Positions 19,391-29,639 are shown, counted from the stretch's first letter. The stretch: DNA of 64,000 nt from Corynebacterium caspium DSM 44850 (GCF_030440555.1 NZ_CP047118.1:1550001-1614000); one strand, 5' to 3'. Made by a program: numbers and translations. The notes: generated by a model from the letters alone, not told the origin.

Positions 19391-19724
19391 CGATAGATCC
19401 TTAATCTAGAAAACTTAGTTAAGAAAACGGTACCCATAGTTAACTTCAAAAACACTTCAAATATTCAAGGGCGTCAGCGATCTAAACTGCGCAAAAGAAT
19501 ATGATTTTATGTCGCCTAAATAATAGTTATTGCATTAGACTATTTAATGACATAGTTTTAATATTATCTAGACTTTTTATTGTGAATCACCTCATGTTAC
19601 AAAATTTTTATTAAATTTAGAACTATTAGCAAAGTGGCGTGTATTCGGTGACTCGTCAATATACTTATGCATTTCGAACTTGTGGCAAATTACTAGTTTT
19701 CAATCTAGCTTTTTAAATAGCAAA
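19391..19724. other. AT-rich region upstream of the secreted protein gene
   Basis: This stretch of about 330 bases is clearly richer in A and T than its surroundings and contains no credible gene. It should carry the promoter of the secreted protein gene. TTGAAG followed by TATGGG at about 16 bases on the minus strand (near 19435-19465) is a weak candidate. No perfect operator palindrome was found. Confidence 0.4.
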
Positions 19725-19756
19725 AACCCTCTCCTAGCAGGTGCTAGGAAAGGGTT
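19725..19756 (-). terminator. Terminator of the rplN-rplX-rplE unit
   Basis: AACCCTCTCCTAGCA pairs with TGCTAGGAAAGGGTT with one mismatch. On the minus strand a TTTTTG run follows. Confidence 0.9.
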
Positions 19757-19795
19757 AGATACTAGCTAGCTAATTTAGCTAACTATTGTGCAGAA

Positions 19796-20380
19796 TTAAG
19801 CTTCTACGGGCTGACGTTGACCGTCGCCATCCTTGAATGGGAAGCCTAGGAGACGCAAGAGCGATGCGCCCTCTTCGTCATTAGGAGCAGTCGTCACGAT
19901 GGTGATATCCATGCCGCGGGGGCGATCAATCTTATCTACGTCAATCTCATAGAACATGGTCTGTTCGGTGAGACCGAAGGTGTAGTTGCCGTGTCCATCG
20001 AACTGAGTGTCCGAAAGACCGCGGAAGTCACGGATACGCGGAAGCGCAACGGTGAGCAGACGATCTAGGAATTCCCACATGCGGTCGCCACGCAAGGTGA
20101 CTTTGGCGCCAATGGGCATACCTTCACGAAGCTTGAAGTTAGCGATGGACTTCTTTGCCCGACGCAACTGTGGCTTCTGGCCGGTGATCAAGGTGAGATC
20201 TTCGATAGCACCGTTGATTACCTTGGAATCGCGTGCAGCATCGCCAACACCCATGTTGACCACAATCTTGGTCAGGCCTGGGATCTGCATTACGTTCTTA
20301 TACTGGTACTTTTCGTTGAGCTGGGTACGAATTTCTTCGCGGTAGCGGCTCTTCAAACGGGGAGTGTAGTTCTCAGTCAT
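19796..20380 (-). CDS. rplE: 50S ribosomal protein L5
   Basis: L5 binds 5S rRNA and contacts the P-site tRNA through the central protuberance. The 194-residue protein shows [41 protein letters not shown] across residues 58-83, and [28 protein letters not shown] at the end. Its start overlaps the rplX stop by one base. It is the last gene before an accessory insertion in the spc cluster. Confidence 0.97.
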   Translation of the reverse strand: MTENYTPRLKSRYREEIRTQLNEKYQYKNVMQIPGLTKIVVNMGVGDAARDSKVINGAIEDLTLITGQKPQLRRAKKSIANFKLREGMPIGAKVTLRGDRMWEFLDRLLTVALPRIRDFRGLSDTQFDGHGNYTFGLTEQTMFYEIDVDKIDRPRGMDITIVTTAPNDEEGASLLRLLGFPFKDGDGQRQPVEA

Positions 20381-20694
20381 TAGATATCCTTCCCGTTACG
20401 ACGCGAGACGCGAACCTTCTTGCCATTCTCGTCGAAGCGGTAGCCAACGCGGGTTGGCTTGCCGTCGGAATCCAACACCATCACGTTAGAAACGTGGATG
20501 GGGGCTTCCTGGGTTACGATGCCACCGGACTCAGCGCCACGCTCGGGTGCAGAGTTAGCAACATGCTTCTTAATGCGGTTTACACCTTCAACGAGGACCT
20601 TGCTGGTCTTCGGGAAAGCCTGAATGACCTTGCCCTGGGCGCCCTTATCGGGACCCGAGATGACCTGGACCATATCGCCTTTAACGATCTTCAT
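20380..20694 (-). CDS. rplX: 50S ribosomal protein L24
   Basis: L24 starts large-subunit assembly. The 104-residue protein has the KOW motif at the N-terminus ([20 protein letters not shown]) and the NRIKKHV segment after it. Two bases separate it from rplN. Confidence 0.97.
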   Translation of the reverse strand: MKIVKGDMVQVISGPDKGAQGKVIQAFPKTSKVLVEGVNRIKKHVANSAPERGAESGGIVTQEAPIHVSNVMVLDSDGKPTRVGYRFDENGKKVRVSRRNGKDI

Positions 20695-20696
20695 GA

Positions 20697-21065
20697 CTAG
20701 ATCACCTCCGGAGCAAGAGAAACGATCTTCATGAACTTCTTCTCACGCAATTCGCGAGCGACAGGTCCAAAGATACGGGTTCCGCGAGGCTCATTATCCG
20801 GGCGGATAAGAACTGCGGCATTTTCGCCGAAGGAGATATAAGAGCCGTCCTGACGACGGGTTTCCTTCTTGGTGCGTACAACGACGGCGCGAACAATATC
20901 GCCAGCCTTAGCGTTGCCGCCTGGAGTTGCTTCTTTGACAGTGGCAACAATGATGTCACCAATGCCAGCAAAACGTCGAGTCGAGCCGCCAAGCACGCGG
21001 ATGCACAAGATTTCTCGTGCACCGGTGTTATCGGCGACCTTCAGACGCGATTCCTGCTGAATCAC
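20697..21065 (-). CDS. rplN: 50S ribosomal protein L14
   Basis: L14 forms a bridge to the small subunit and is a docking site for silencing factor RsfS. The 122-residue protein begins [19 protein letters not shown] and ends VSLAPEVI, with no gaps against the family. It is the first gene of the short rplN-rplX-rplE unit. Confidence 0.97.
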   Translation of the reverse strand: MIQQESRLKVADNTGAREILCIRVLGGSTRRFAGIGDIIVATVKEATPGGNAKAGDIVRAVVVRTKKETRRQDGSYISFGENAAVLIRPDNEPRGTRIFGPVARELREKKFMKIVSLAPEVI

Positions 21066-21132
21066 TACTGGTCTCCTGACCTGGTCTGATGTGCGCCAGA
21101 TTTCCGGCCTAGACGCACGCGGTCTACAAAAC

Positions 21133-21138
21133 TTTATA
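21133..21138 (-). promoter_or_regulatory. Candidate -10 of the rplN-rplX-rplE unit
   Basis: On the minus strand TATAAA lies about 70 bases before rplN, downstream of the adhesin terminator. No good -35 was found at the right distance. A seven-base-pair hairpin (GGCAACT and AGTTGCC, 21192-21220) lies further upstream. Confidence 0.35.
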
Positions 21139-21230
21139 TTGCCAGCGGGCTTACAAGTGGGGTTCGGAAAAGCACCCCTACCCGGCCAAAAGGCAACTCA
21201 AGCATTAAAGCACAGTTGCCAGCTTATTTC

Positions 21231-21266
21231 AACCTAGGAGGCTGGTTATTTCCCAGCCTCCAGGTT
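21231..21266 (-). terminator. Terminator of the adhesin gene
   Basis: AACCTAGGAGGCTGG pairs with CCAGCCTCCAGGTT with a single bulge, ten bases after the adhesin stop. The stem is strong but the T-run after it on the minus strand is poor. Confidence 0.75.
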
Positions 21267-21276
21267 AAAGATTGCC

Positions 21277-24246
21277 CTATTTTCCGTTTTCTCGAGAAGT
21301 GTTTCGCTTCCCTACTGCCACAGCAACCAAACCAAGCAATATCAGCACAACTGCGATACCTAGCAATCCACGCACATTCGCTCCAGTTTTAGACAACTCC
21401 GCAGGTGCTGGCGTTGTCGTCGGAACTGCAGGAACAGTTGGTGTTGGAGTGGACGGAGTAGGTGTGGCAGGAGTGGTGCTTACCGCAGGTGCCGGAGGCA
21501 CAGGAGGTAACGGTGGTATTGGCGGTATGGGCGGTATGGGTAGCGTCGGCGTCGGCGTTGAAGTGGTAGAGGTCACCGGTGGCGGCGGGGTCGAGGTCGT
21601 GGTCGAGGGTGTATGTGTAGGAGTTACCGGCGGGGTCGAGGGTGTGGTCGAAGGCGTCGGTGTAGGTGTCGGCGTAGGCGTCGGTGTAGGCGTTGGCGCC
21701 GGAGATTCCTCCTGCGAGTTAGTCAAGGTAAACGCATTGCCAGCATTATCGGCATCGTTGGCGTTTTTCGTGTGCGCAGATTTGAAACCGGCCACGGCAT
21801 GCTCGCGAATATCGTAGGTGTAGGTATTGCGGGCGTCATCGTAAAGCGGCAGGTTAGAGGCTTTATATTGCCAATTATTTGCTTGGTTAAGCTCTACAGT
21901 TGCCAATACCTTTTCGGTGAATTCGTCGCTATCGGCTGCTTTAATAATGCCAAGTACATCCACTTTTACGGGAGCCTGTTTGGCGATTTCCGTCGGGTCG
22001 AGCGGTGCTCCATCAGTCCCTAACCACTTCTTTTCAATGGTGATTTCACCATTTAGCAGATTGGTAACTGTTACTTTTCCTAAATTGGGTAGGGTGACAG
22101 TTTCGGTGGCACCTGGAATCTTAATTTCAGCCTCTTCCCAAGTATCGGGAATCGGAATTATCTTGTCAGTTTCTTTACCTGAATTATCTAGCTCGACAAC
22201 TTCGTAGAAGATTTCGCCGCCATCTACGGTCTGCGGCATCAGGTCGCGCACCACTGCTTTCCAATTATTGGCCCGCTCTACAGTGATATCTTCGATAGCT
22301 TGCCGATTCTGCTTTTCTCCAGCAAGATTCTTTTCGTAACTATAAAGACGGACCTTGATGGACTCAAACTTAATTTGATCAGCCGGTGCACTGGCAGTAT
22401 CGGCAGCATTAAGCTTCCAATCCTTGGTTATTTCCAGATTGCGACCTAAATCTTTTACTCCAATTACGATATTTCCATTTGTACCAATACCGGCACCGCG
22501 AAATGAAGTATTCCTAGTGATATGCAATTTCGCTGCATCTTTAGCCCGCTGCTTACCGATGCCAGAACCAGACTCAATATCTGGAATAACCGCAGTTAGA
22601 CCAGAATCCATTAGAGTATTTCCACGATAATCCACTGATTTCCCAGGATTGGCCGGATCGAAACGCGCATCGCGGTTATCCCAGTAATACCTCACCGGTG
22701 CACCGCCTAGGATGTGCTCTGAAAGCCAAAACTTAGCTGCACCCACACTGCCATGATTATCATGAGCGATATCTTGGCCGAAATTCTCGGCCTTATTATC
22801 CACAATTGCGCCACCGCGCGTGATGTAATACTCCACAGTCCCAGTCGGGCACGTCCACAAACCACCGCCAATATGGGTGGCAGCATTATCATCTACCAAC
22901 ACTTCTTCCAGGTGAGCGGTATAAGACTTAGTGGCAACATAAAGCCCGCCACCTTGCTGATTAGCATGGTTTTCAGCAATTAAGCCACCAGTAAGCTTCA
23001 CCCCATTGGAGACCACATTCACGCCTCCACCGGTACGCCAAGCTTTATTACCAACAATTTCGCCCCCGGTCATCTCAAATGCGCCCGGAGCATATTTTGT
23101 CCACTCCTGCGTGCTATAACCATTAGCTTTACCTTCGCCAGGTACTTCTGCGTAGCTATGGGCAGCACCCCAGGTATATAAGTCCATGGCATTGACCCCG
23201 CCACCGTTGGGTGCACGGTTATTGACGATCTTTCCGCCAGACATGGTGACAAAAGTATTTCCGAAAATATTTACGCCACCACCGCCCCAGCCGGCCTCGT
23301 TATCTGAGATAGTGCCGCCATTAATGGTGATGTAGTTTCGGTCTGTTTCAGCCTTTTGCGCTAGGGCTGCAGCTCCAATAACGCCATCAGTCCAGGTAAA
23401 GCCCTGTATTGCGCCACCCCATCCGGCGTTATGAGCGATAAGACCGTCATTTATTTCAACATGTCCACCTTTAAAAACCCCGATGCCACCAACTTCTCCA
23501 TACGCATATTTGTCAGTGGAGGCGATCCCATAGGTAACTTCGCCACCATTCATTATGAAGGTGCCGCCTTTTAGAACAACGATATTTGCGGCGCCATTTT
23601 GAGTTGTTGTGGGCTCTTTTTTGCGCTGGTTATCGGTGACTTTTCCCCGATTCAAGGTGAATTTAGCAGCGGTTCCTTCAACAGTTACTGCACCTTCATA
23701 AGACTCATCTAATTCTCTAGCTCCAGAAATCTCACCACCGTTTAGTTCAAGTTCTCCATAAACATCAACGGTAGCTTTCTTACTTGGAGTTTCGGTGCCG
23801 CGGCTGTCAATAATTACGGAGTTACCGTTGGTATTTTCACCAATAACTAGTTTTCCGCCAGCTTCAATCTTGATTAAAGATTTCTGATTACCAGCTTTGC
23901 GCACTAATTTTGCAGGTTCAGCTAGCACCGCTCCTGTCGTGTTAGGACCTACAAATTCAATATCGGCACCAGCAGGAATAGTTAAGGTTTTTGATATTTC
24001 AATGCTGGTTTCCGGTAAAATAATGCGCGTCGGAGTCACTCCGGCATTATTAATTAGATCTTGCAGCGCATTTTCATCACAAGTTACTGCCCCATCAGAA
24101 GCTGCGCACTCGTGTTCTACTCTGCCTGCTGCTAGAGCCTTAAAAGGCACAATCGCCACGGCGCATACTAAAAATAGAATTGCTGCCAGAGCAACAAAGG
24201 TGCGCGTAGTGACCATCGTAGGAATAGATCGCCTACTAAACCTCAT
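21277..24246 (-). CDS. Sortase-anchored beta-helix surface protein with CnaB domains
   Basis: A cell-wall protein of about 989 residues, probably an adhesin. In order it has: a signal peptide ending near KALA; a right-handed parallel beta-helix of repeated GGxVN / MSGGxIxxNxA units (about residues 90-560); two CnaB-like domains (ITKDWKLNAAD and ITIEKKWLGTDG starts); a Pro/Thr wall-spanning stalk of about 100 residues; and a sorting signal LSKTG, a hydrophobic helix and a basic tail. LSKTG departs from the usual LPXTG. The ATG at 24246 is preferred over TTG at 24255, though neither has a strong ribosome site. It sits between rpsQ and rplN with its own promoter and terminator. No sortase gene is nearby. 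Confidence 0.88.
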   Translation of the reverse strand: MRFSRRSIPTMVTTRTFVALAAILFLVCAVAIVPFKALAAGRVEHECAASDGAVTCDENALQDLINNAGVTPTRIILPETSIEISKTLTIPAGADIEFVGPNTTGAVLAEPAKLVRKAGNQKSLIKIEAGGKLVIGENTNGNSVIIDSRGTETPSKKATVDVYGELELNGGEISGARELDESYEGAVTVEGTAAKFTLNRGKVTDNQRKKEPTTTQNGAANIVVLKGGTFIMNGGEVTYGIASTDKYAYGEVGGIGVFKGGHVEINDGLIAHNAGWGGAIQGFTWTDGVIGAAALAQKAETDRNYITINGGTISDNEAGWGGGGVNIFGNTFVTMSGGKIVNNRAPNGGGVNAMDLYTWGAAHSYAEVPGEGKANGYSTQEWTKYAPGAFEMTGGEIVGNKAWRTGGGVNVVSNGVKLTGGLIAENHANQQGGGLYVATKSYTAHLEEVLVDDNAATHIGGGLWTCPTGTVEYYITRGGAIVDNKAENFGQDIAHDNHGSVGAAKFWLSEHILGGAPVRYYWDNRDARFDPANPGKSVDYRGNTLMDSGLTAVIPDIESGSGIGKQRAKDAAKLHITRNTSFRGAGIGTNGNIVIGVKDLGRNLEITKDWKLNAADTASAPADQIKFESIKVRLYSYEKNLAGEKQNRQAIEDITVERANNWKAVVRDLMPQTVDGGEIFYEVVELDNSGKETDKIIPIPDTWEEAEIKIPGATETVTLPNLGKVTVTNLLNGEITIEKKWLGTDGAPLDPTEIAKQAPVKVDVLGIIKAADSDEFTEKVLATVELNQANNWQYKASNLPLYDDARNTYTYDIREHAVAGFKSAHTKNANDADNAGNAFTLTNSQEESPAPTPTPTPTPTPTPTPSTTPSTPPVTPTHTPSTTTSTPPPPVTSTTSTPTPTLPIPPIPPIPPLPPVPPAPAVSTTPATPTPSTPTPTVPAVPTTTPAPAELSKTGANVRGLLGIAVVLILLGLVAVAVGKRNTSRENGK

Positions 24247-24305
24247 AAATATCAAGACTTTCGTATGTCGGAAAATACTTATTTAGACTGGAACTTTGTT
24301 ATCTA

Positions 24306-24311
24306 ACTATA
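24306..24311 (-). promoter_or_regulatory. Candidate -10 of the adhesin gene
   Basis: On the minus strand TATAGT lies 60 bases before the adhesin start, in an AT-rich gap. The -35 region (TTATAA, 16 bases away) is poor. Confidence 0.45.
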
Positions 24312-24385
24312 GACCGTTAGTAAGAAGTTATAAATTTTGCCTAAATTGGGGTCTATGGTCGGTCTTGGCACGGACTTAGACATAA

Positions 24386-24451
24386 AAATAACTCACCGCA
24401 GCGAGTGCTGTGGTGAGTTATTTGGTCAACACATCAGAGGTAAATCTGATG
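24386..24451 (-). terminator. Double hairpin terminator after rpsQ
   Basis: Two hairpins follow each other on the minus strand. The first has CATCAGA and TCTGATG arms (24432-24451). The second is long, with AAATAACTCACC and GGTGAGTTATTT arms and an inner CAGC/GCTG (24386-24423). Together they should end the S10 transcript. Confidence 0.85.
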
Positions 24452-24474
24452 CAGGTTAGCTATCACAAAAGTGA

Positions 24475-24753
24475 TTACTTAGCCTTTTCGATGATCTCAA
24501 CGAGACGGAAGTGCTTGTCCTTGGACAGCGGACGGGTTTCAGCGATGCGTACGCGATCGCCAACTCCGGCTTCTCCGTTTTCGTCGTGAGCCTTGACCTT
24601 GCTATTGAAACGCTGGGTCTTGCCGTAAAGAGCATGCTGCTTACGGTCTTCGATTTCGACAACGATGGTCTTCTGCATCTTGTCAGAGACAACGACGCCA
24701 GTGCGGACCTTCTGGGCTGCCTTTTCCTGATTGTTCACATTTGCCTCACTCAT
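24475..24753 (-). CDS. rpsQ: 30S ribosomal protein S17
   Basis: S17 is an OB-fold 16S rRNA-binding protein. The 92-residue product has [23 protein letters not shown] over residues 15-37 and [22 protein letters not shown]. It is the last gene of the S10 unit here, followed by terminators and then the adhesin rather than rplN. Confidence 0.97.
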   Translation of the reverse strand: MSEANVNNQEKAAQKVRTGVVVSDKMQKTIVVEIEDRKQHALYGKTQRFNSKVKAHDENGEAGVGDRVRIAETRPLSKDKHFRLVEIIEKAK

Positions 24754-24755
24754 GA

Positions 24756-24986
24756 TTAAGCCTCAGCTCCAGGAACGACAGACAGACCTAGCTCGCGCTC
24801 GCGGATGACCGTATAGATACGTGCAATATCGCGCTTAACGATGCGTACACGGCTATTATTGGTCAGCTGGCCAGTTGCCTTCTGGAAGCGCAGGTTGAAG
24901 AGCTCTTCCTTGGCTTCTGCCAAGCGCTCGGTGAGTTCCTCGGCGTTGAGCTCACGGAACTCGTGTGCGGGGGTACCGGTAGCCAT
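24756..24986 (-). CDS. rpmC: 50S ribosomal protein L29
   Basis: L29 lies at the tunnel exit and helps dock trigger factor and the signal recognition particle. The 76-residue helical protein has the diagnostic [24 protein letters not shown] and [20 protein letters not shown]. The start overlaps the rplP stop by one base. Confidence 0.97.
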   Translation of the reverse strand: MATGTPAHEFRELNAEELTERLAEAKEELFNLRFQKATGQLTNNSRVRIVKRDIARIYTVIRERELGLSVVPGAEA

Positions 24987-25402
24987 TAGAACTGGTCCTC
25001 CTTACTGATGATGCGGACCTTGCAAGGAAGCTTCTGAGCCGCGCGGCGCAGTGCTTCCATGGCGATGGCTTCGTTGGGGTAGCTCATTTCGAAAAGGATA
25101 CGGCCAGGCTTTACGTTGGCGACCCATTTCTCCACAGCACCCTTACCGGAACCCATACGCACACCAAGTGCCTTCTGGGTAAGCGGGCGATCCGGGAAAA
25201 TGTTGATCCAAACCTTGCCACCACGCTTAACGTGGCGGTTGATGGCAATACGAGCGGATTCAATTTGGCGGTTGGTGATGTACGCGGGCTCTAGAGCCTG
25301 GATGGCGTAATCACCGAAGTTAATGCGATTTCCACCTTTGGACATGCCGCTACGATGCGGACGATGCTGGCGGCGGAACTTGACGCGCTTTGGAATAAGC
25401 AT
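24986..25402 (-). CDS. rplP: 50S ribosomal protein L16
   Basis: L16 organises the A-site tRNA region of the large subunit. The 138-residue protein begins [15 protein letters not shown] and has [27 protein letters not shown] (residues 103-129). The RMGSGKGA loop, site of arginine hydroxylation in some bacteria, is conserved. It lies six bases after rpsC. Confidence 0.97.
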   Translation of the reverse strand: MLIPKRVKFRRQHRPHRSGMSKGGNRINFGDYAIQALEPAYITNRQIESARIAINRHVKRGGKVWINIFPDRPLTQKALGVRMGSGKGAVEKWVANVKPGRILFEMSYPNEAIAMEALRRAAQKLPCKVRIISKEDQF

Positions 25403-25408
25403 TGGTGT

Positions 25409-26158
25409 TTAACCCTCCTGCTTCTTCTCAGCGCGCGGACGACGCTGGCCACCACGACGAGGACGGCCACCGGCACGATCGCCGCGACCGCGACGCTCAG
25501 ACGGTGCGTTCAAATCGCTTTCGCGAACGCCGCCAACTACGTCACCCTTGTAGATCCACACCTTGATGCCAATACGGCCAAAGGTGGTGTGGGCCTCGTG
25601 GAAGCCGTAATCGATTTCGGCGCGCAGCGTATGTAGCGGAACGCGGCCTTCGTGGTAACGCTCGGTACGAGACATTTCAGCCCCGCCCAGACGTCCCGAG
25701 CACTGAACTTTAATGCCCTTAACCTGTGGCTGACGCATTGCAGACTGGATAGCTTTGCGCATAGCGCGACGGAAAGCCACGCGGTTAGCAAGCTGGTCAG
25801 CAACGGACTGCGCTACAAGCTGTGCATTGGCGTCAATATTTTTGACTTCGAGGATATTGAGAGCTACCTGCTTGCCAGTGAGCTTTTCGAGCTCCTGACG
25901 GATGCGGTCAGCTTCAACGCCACGACGGCCAATGACGATGCCAGGGCGAGCGGTGTGAATATCAACACGAACACGATCGCGGGTGCGCTCTAGCACCACA
26001 TCAGCGATACCGGCACGCTCTAGTCCCTTGGACAAGAATTGACGGATCTTGATGTCTTCAGCAACGTATTCGCTGTACTGCTTATCGGCGTACCAGTGGG
26101 ACTTCCAGTCGGAAGTGATTCCCAACCGGAGGCCGTGTGGATGAATCTTCTGGCCCAC
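25409..26158 (-). CDS. rpsC: 30S ribosomal protein S3
   Basis: S3 forms the mRNA entry channel. The 249-residue protein has the KH domain ([19 protein letters not shown] near residues 76-94), the C-terminal S3 domain, and an Arg/Gly-rich tail of about 35 residues ([16 protein letters not shown]). The first base of the gene overlaps the rplV stop. Confidence 0.97.
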   Translation of the reverse strand: MGQKIHPHGLRLGITSDWKSHWYADKQYSEYVAEDIKIRQFLSKGLERAGIADVVLERTRDRVRVDIHTARPGIVIGRRGVEADRIRQELEKLTGKQVALNILEVKNIDANAQLVAQSVADQLANRVAFRRAMRKAIQSAMRQPQVKGIKVQCSGRLGGAEMSRTERYHEGRVPLHTLRAEIDYGFHEAHTTFGRIGIKVWIYKGDVVGGVRESDLNAPSERRGRGDRAGGRPRRGGQRRPRAEKKQEG

Positions 26159-26520
26159 TACTTGGCCCCTTCCTTCTGGCTTTCAACAACCACGGTGATG
26201 TGGCTGGTGCGCTTGCGGATCGGGAATGCACGACCCTGAGCGCGTGGCTGGAAGCGACGCATGGTCGGGCCCTCGTCAGCAAAGGCTTCCTTGACGATGA
26301 GGGTGCGACGGTCCAGGCCGAGGTTATTCTCGGCATTAGCTGCTGCCGAGGCAACAACTTTCGCAACCTGGGTAGCTGCACCCTGGGGTGCATACTTCAG
26401 GATGGCGAGAGCTTCATCGACAGGCTTGCCAGCGATGAGGCGGAGGACACGGCGTGCCTTCATAGCGCTAATGCGCTGGAAGCGCGCAACGGCGCGTGCG
26501 GAGGTGATAGTCTCACTCAT
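26158..26520 (-). CDS. rplV: 50S ribosomal protein L22
   Basis: L22 lines the nascent-peptide tunnel with its long hairpin. The 120-residue protein has [20 protein letters not shown] and the loop [21 protein letters not shown] intact, so no insertion or deletion suggests macrolide resistance. It follows rpsS after three bases. Confidence 0.97.
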   Translation of the reverse strand: MSETITSARAVARFQRISAMKARRVLRLIAGKPVDEALAILKYAPQGAATQVAKVVASAAANAENNLGLDRRTLIVKEAFADEGPTMRRFQPRAQGRAFPIRKRTSHITVVVESQKEGAK

Positions 26521-26523
26521 CGC

Positions 26524-26802
26524 TTATCGCCGTCCCTTCTGATCGGACTTGATGTGTCCACGGAAGGTCTTGGTGGGAGCGAACTCACCGAGTTTATGAC
26601 CAACCATGGAGTCATCGACGAACACCGGGACATGCTTACGACCGTCATGGACGGCGAAGGTGTGACCGATGAAGTCGGGAAGAATGGTGGAACGGCGTGA
26701 CCAGGTCTTAATGACCTGCTTGGTGCCGGCTTCGTTCTGAGCATCCACCTTGTTGAGGAGGTGCTCATCGACGAACGGGCCCTTCTTAAGGCTGCGTGGC
26801 AT
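26524..26802 (-). CDS. rpsS: 30S ribosomal protein S19
   Basis: S19 works with S13 in the head of the small subunit. The 92-residue protein begins [16 protein letters not shown] and contains [24 protein letters not shown] (residues 30-53), all standard. It lies 15 bases after rplB. Confidence 0.97.
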   Translation of the reverse strand: MPRSLKKGPFVDEHLLNKVDAQNEAGTKQVIKTWSRRSTILPDFIGHTFAVHDGRKHVPVFVDDSMVGHKLGEFAPTKTFRGHIKSDQKGRR

Positions 26803-26817
26803 TTGACTTACCTCCTC

Positions 26818-27654
26818 TTAGCGCTTCTTGTTCGGGCGACGACGACGCACGATCATAGTGTTGGAATAGCGGTTCGGGTTCCGAGTACGGCCTTCTTTTT
26901 GGCCCCAAGGAGACACCGGGTGACGACCACCCGAGGTCTTACCCTCGCCACCGCCGTGCGGGTGATCGACCGGGTTCATGGCAACGCCACGAACCGTGGG
27001 ACGCCAGCCCTTCCAGCGCATACGGCCTGCCTTGCCCCAGCGGATGTTGATCTGGTCGGCGTTACCGACCTCACCCACGGTGGCCCGGCAGTTGATGTCC
27101 ACGCGACGAATTTCAGAAGACGGCATACGCAAAACTGCATACTTGCCTTCTTTACCCAGAAGCTGGATGGAGGTGCCAGCTGAACGAGCCAGCTTTGCGC
27201 CTGCGCCCGGCTTGAGCTCTACAGCGTGAATGGTGGTACCAGTCGGGATATTACGCAAAGGCAGGTTGTTGCCAACCTTGATATCTGCGGTGGGACCGGA
27301 TTCCACAACGGTGCCTTGCTTGAGCCCCTTAGGAGCAATGATGTAGCGCTTGGCGCCATCATAGTAGTGCAGCAAGGCGATATTTGCGGTGCGGTTGGGG
27401 TCATACTCAATATGAGCGACCTTGGCCAAGATGCCGTCTTTGTCATTACGACGGAAGTCGATTAGACGGTAACGACGCTTGTGTCCGCCACCGCGGTGAC
27501 GGGTGGTGATATGGCCGTGGCTGTTACGGCCACCACTCTTGGTGATGGGGCGCAGCAGGCTCTTCTCAGGAGTTGAGCGAGTGATCTCGGCGAACTCGGA
27601 GACGGAGCTCTGGCGGCGACCCGGGGTTGTCGGCTTGTACTTACGAATAGCCAT
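26818..27654 (-). CDS. rplB: 50S ribosomal protein L2
   Basis: L2 is needed for subunit joining and peptidyl transfer. The 278-residue protein has [18 protein letters not shown] and the conserved histidine loop [20 protein letters not shown] near residue 229. The C-terminus RRRPNKKR is basic. Twenty-six bases separate it from rplW. Confidence 0.98.
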   Translation of the reverse strand: MAIRKYKPTTPGRRQSSVSEFAEITRSTPEKSLLRPITKSGGRNSHGHITTRHRGGGHKRRYRLIDFRRNDKDGILAKVAHIEYDPNRTANIALLHYYDGAKRYIIAPKGLKQGTVVESGPTADIKVGNNLPLRNIPTGTTIHAVELKPGAGAKLARSAGTSIQLLGKEGKYAVLRMPSSEIRRVDINCRATVGEVGNADQINIRWGKAGRMRWKGWRPTVRGVAMNPVDHPHGGGEGKTSGGRHPVSPWGQKEGRTRNPNRYSNTMIVRRRRPNKKR

Positions 27655-27680
27655 AGTTTGTCCTTTACTTCTCGACTAGC

Positions 27681-27986
27681 TTAAGCGGCCGAGCCGCCGA
27701 AGATGTCGATGGAGTCGCTGCCTTCGCGGAGGGTTACATACGCGCGCTTGGTGTTCTTGCGCTGGCCGAAACCAGTGCGGGAGCGCTTACGCTTGCCCTC
27801 ACGGTTAACGGTGTTAACGCGATCTACCTGAACGCCGAAGATTTCTTCCACGGCTTGCTTGATCTGGGTCTTGTTGGAGTCAATAGCTACATAGAACGTG
27901 TAGGTGTTCTGTTCCATGAGGCCATAAGACTTCTCAGAGACTACCGGGGCGATAATGATATCGCGGGGGTTATAGATCTTAGCCAT
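27681..27986 (-). CDS. rplW: 50S ribosomal protein L23
   Basis: L23 is the main docking site for trigger factor and SRP at the tunnel exit. The 101-residue protein has [20 protein letters not shown] and the [22 protein letters not shown] helix-strand unit. Its start overlaps the rplD stop by one base. Confidence 0.97.
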   Translation of the reverse strand: MAKIYNPRDIIIAPVVSEKSYGLMEQNTYTFYVAIDSNKTQIKQAVEEIFGVQVDRVNTVNREGKRKRSRTGFGQRKNTKRAYVTLREGSDSIDIFGGSAA

Positions 27987-28651
27987 TAGTTGTTCTCCTC
28001 CTTGGCTGCATCCTTCGCGCCAGAAGCGTGATTAATGAAGGCGTGCAGAGCTTCGATAGAGAACACCACGTCGTCAGCTTTGAGAACGTCGTAGGTGTTG
28101 AGTTGCTCTGGCTGCAAGATGTGAACATTAGGCAGGTTGCTTGCACTGCGCTGTGCGGTCACGTCTTCGCGGCTAAGAACTAGCAAAACACACTTACGAT
28201 CGGTCAGACGCTCAACGAAGGCACGAGCGGCCTTAGTTGAAGGAGTCTGGCCCGGTACGAGCTCGGTGATTACATGGATACGTTCAGCGCTTGCACGGTT
28301 AGTGAGGGCGCCACGTAGTGCGGCGGCCTTCATCTTCTTGGGGGTGCGCTGAGAGTAGTCGCGCGGCTTGGGGCCGAAGACTACGCCGCCACCGGTCCAA
28401 TGCGGTGCGCGAATGGAGCCTTGGCGAGCACGGCCGGTGCCTTTCTGGCGCCATGGCTTACGTCCACCGCCACGCACTTCTGCGCGGGTCTTGGTGGAGT
28501 GAGTGCCTTGGCGTGCAGCGGCTAGCTGTGCGTTAACGACCTGGTGCATAAGCTCTACAGAAGCTTCAGTAGCGAAGATTTCTGCAGGAAGCTCAACCTG
28601 GCCGGAAATGGTGCCTTCAGCGGTGTGGACGTCCAACGTCAGATGGGTCAT
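27986..28651 (-). CDS. rplD: 50S ribosomal protein L4
   Basis: L4 reaches into the exit tunnel and in proteobacteria represses the S10 operon. The 221-residue protein carries the tunnel loop [20 protein letters not shown] near residues 60-80, unchanged at the sites linked to macrolide resistance. The start overlaps rplC by four bases. Confidence 0.97.
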   Translation of the reverse strand: MTHLTLDVHTAEGTISGQVELPAEIFATEASVELMHQVVNAQLAAARQGTHSTKTRAEVRGGGRKPWRQKGTGRARQGSIRAPHWTGGGVVFGPKPRDYSQRTPKKMKAAALRGALTNRASAERIHVITELVPGQTPSTKAARAFVERLTDRKCVLLVLSREDVTAQRSASNLPNVHILQPEQLNTYDVLKADDVVFSIEALHAFINHASGAKDAAKEENN

Positions 28652-29304
28652 GCGTGTGCACCGCCCTTCACTGCGGTCTTAACGGTTACGATGCCGCCAC
28701 GGTTGCCCGGGATTGCGCCCTTGATGAGCAGCAGGTTGGCATCGGCGTCAACCTTTTGAATTTTAAGGTTCTGGGTGGTGACGCGGTCAGAACCCATACG
28801 GCCTGCCATGCGCTTGCCTTTGAAAATGCGGCCCGGGGTTGCAGCGGCACCAATGCCACCCACACGACGGTGAGCTGCTTGGTTACCGTGTGATGCACCC
28901 TGACCAGCAAAGCCGTGGCGCTTCATGCCGCCGGCGAAGCCTTTACCCTTGGAAGTACCGGTGACATCCACGAACTCTACGTCCTGGAAGATTTCAACGG
29001 TGACATCCTGTCCGACCTCGTAGCCAGAGGTATCCGCCATGCGGATCTCAGTTACGTGGCGGCGGGGGGTAACGCCGGCCTTCTTATAATGGCCTGCCTG
29101 CGGGGACTTGACCTTACGCGGGTCAATTTCACCGTAAGCAATCTGGATGGCGTTGTAGCCATCGGTTTCCTTGGTGCGAATCTGGGTCACTACGCAGGGC
29201 CCGGCTTCGACGACAGTTACCGGTACTACTCGGTTTTCTTCGTCAAAGACCTGGGTCATGCCGAGCTTCGTGCCCAGAATGCCCTTGATCTCGTTTTCAC
29301 TCAT
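28648..29304 (-). CDS. rplC: 50S ribosomal protein L3
   Basis: L3 starts large-subunit assembly and reaches the peptidyl-transferase centre. The 218-residue protein begins with [21 protein letters not shown] and has [20 protein letters not shown] plus [21 protein letters not shown], the loop near the active centre. Confidence 0.97.
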   Translation of the reverse strand: MSENEIKGILGTKLGMTQVFDEENRVVPVTVVEAGPCVVTQIRTKETDGYNAIQIAYGEIDPRKVKSPQAGHYKKAGVTPRRHVTEIRMADTSGYEVGQDVTVEIFQDVEFVDVTGTSKGKGFAGGMKRHGFAGQGASHGNQAAHRRVGGIGAAATPGRIFKGKRMAGRMGSDRVTTQNLKIQKVDADANLLLIKGAIPGNRGGIVTVKTAVKGGAHA

Positions 29305-29333
29305 TAGTTATTCTCCGCCAAAGTTTCCGTCGA

Positions 29334-29639
29334 TCACTGGATGTTCACATCAACGCTGGCCGGAAGATCGATACGCATAAGCGCATCAACCGTCTTCGGC
29401 GTCGGGTCGAGAATATCGATCAGGCGCTTGTGGGTGCGCATCTCGAAGTGCTCGCGAGAATCCTTGTACTTGTGGGGAGAACGAATAACAGCGTAAACGT
29501 TCTTTTCGGTGGGTAGCGGCACAGGGCCAACGACTCGTGCACCTGTACGGGTCACAGTTTCGACGATCTTGCGTGCAGACGCATCGATCGCCTCATGGTC
29601 GTAGGCCTTGAGCCGAATGCGGATCTTTTGTCCCGCCAC
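29334..29639 (-). CDS. rpsJ: 30S ribosomal protein S10
   Basis: S10 is part of the small subunit and, with NusB/NusG, of rRNA antitermination. The 101-residue protein uses a GTG start after GAGG and begins [19 protein letters not shown], with [25 protein letters not shown] across residues 48-72. It is the first gene of the S10 cluster, which then runs without terminators to rpsQ. Confidence 0.97.
   Translation of the reverse strand: MAGQKIRIRLKAYDHEAIDASARKIVETVTRTGARVVGPVPLPTEKNVYAVIRSPHKYKDSREHFEMRTHKRLIDILDPTPKTVDALMRIDLPASVDVNIQ

Noticed and set aside
21272..21817. Gly/Val-rich frame on the plus strand opposite the adhesin stalk
   Set aside because: The repeats are the reverse reading of Pro/Thr codons of a well-supported wall protein; no start site or promoter supports it.
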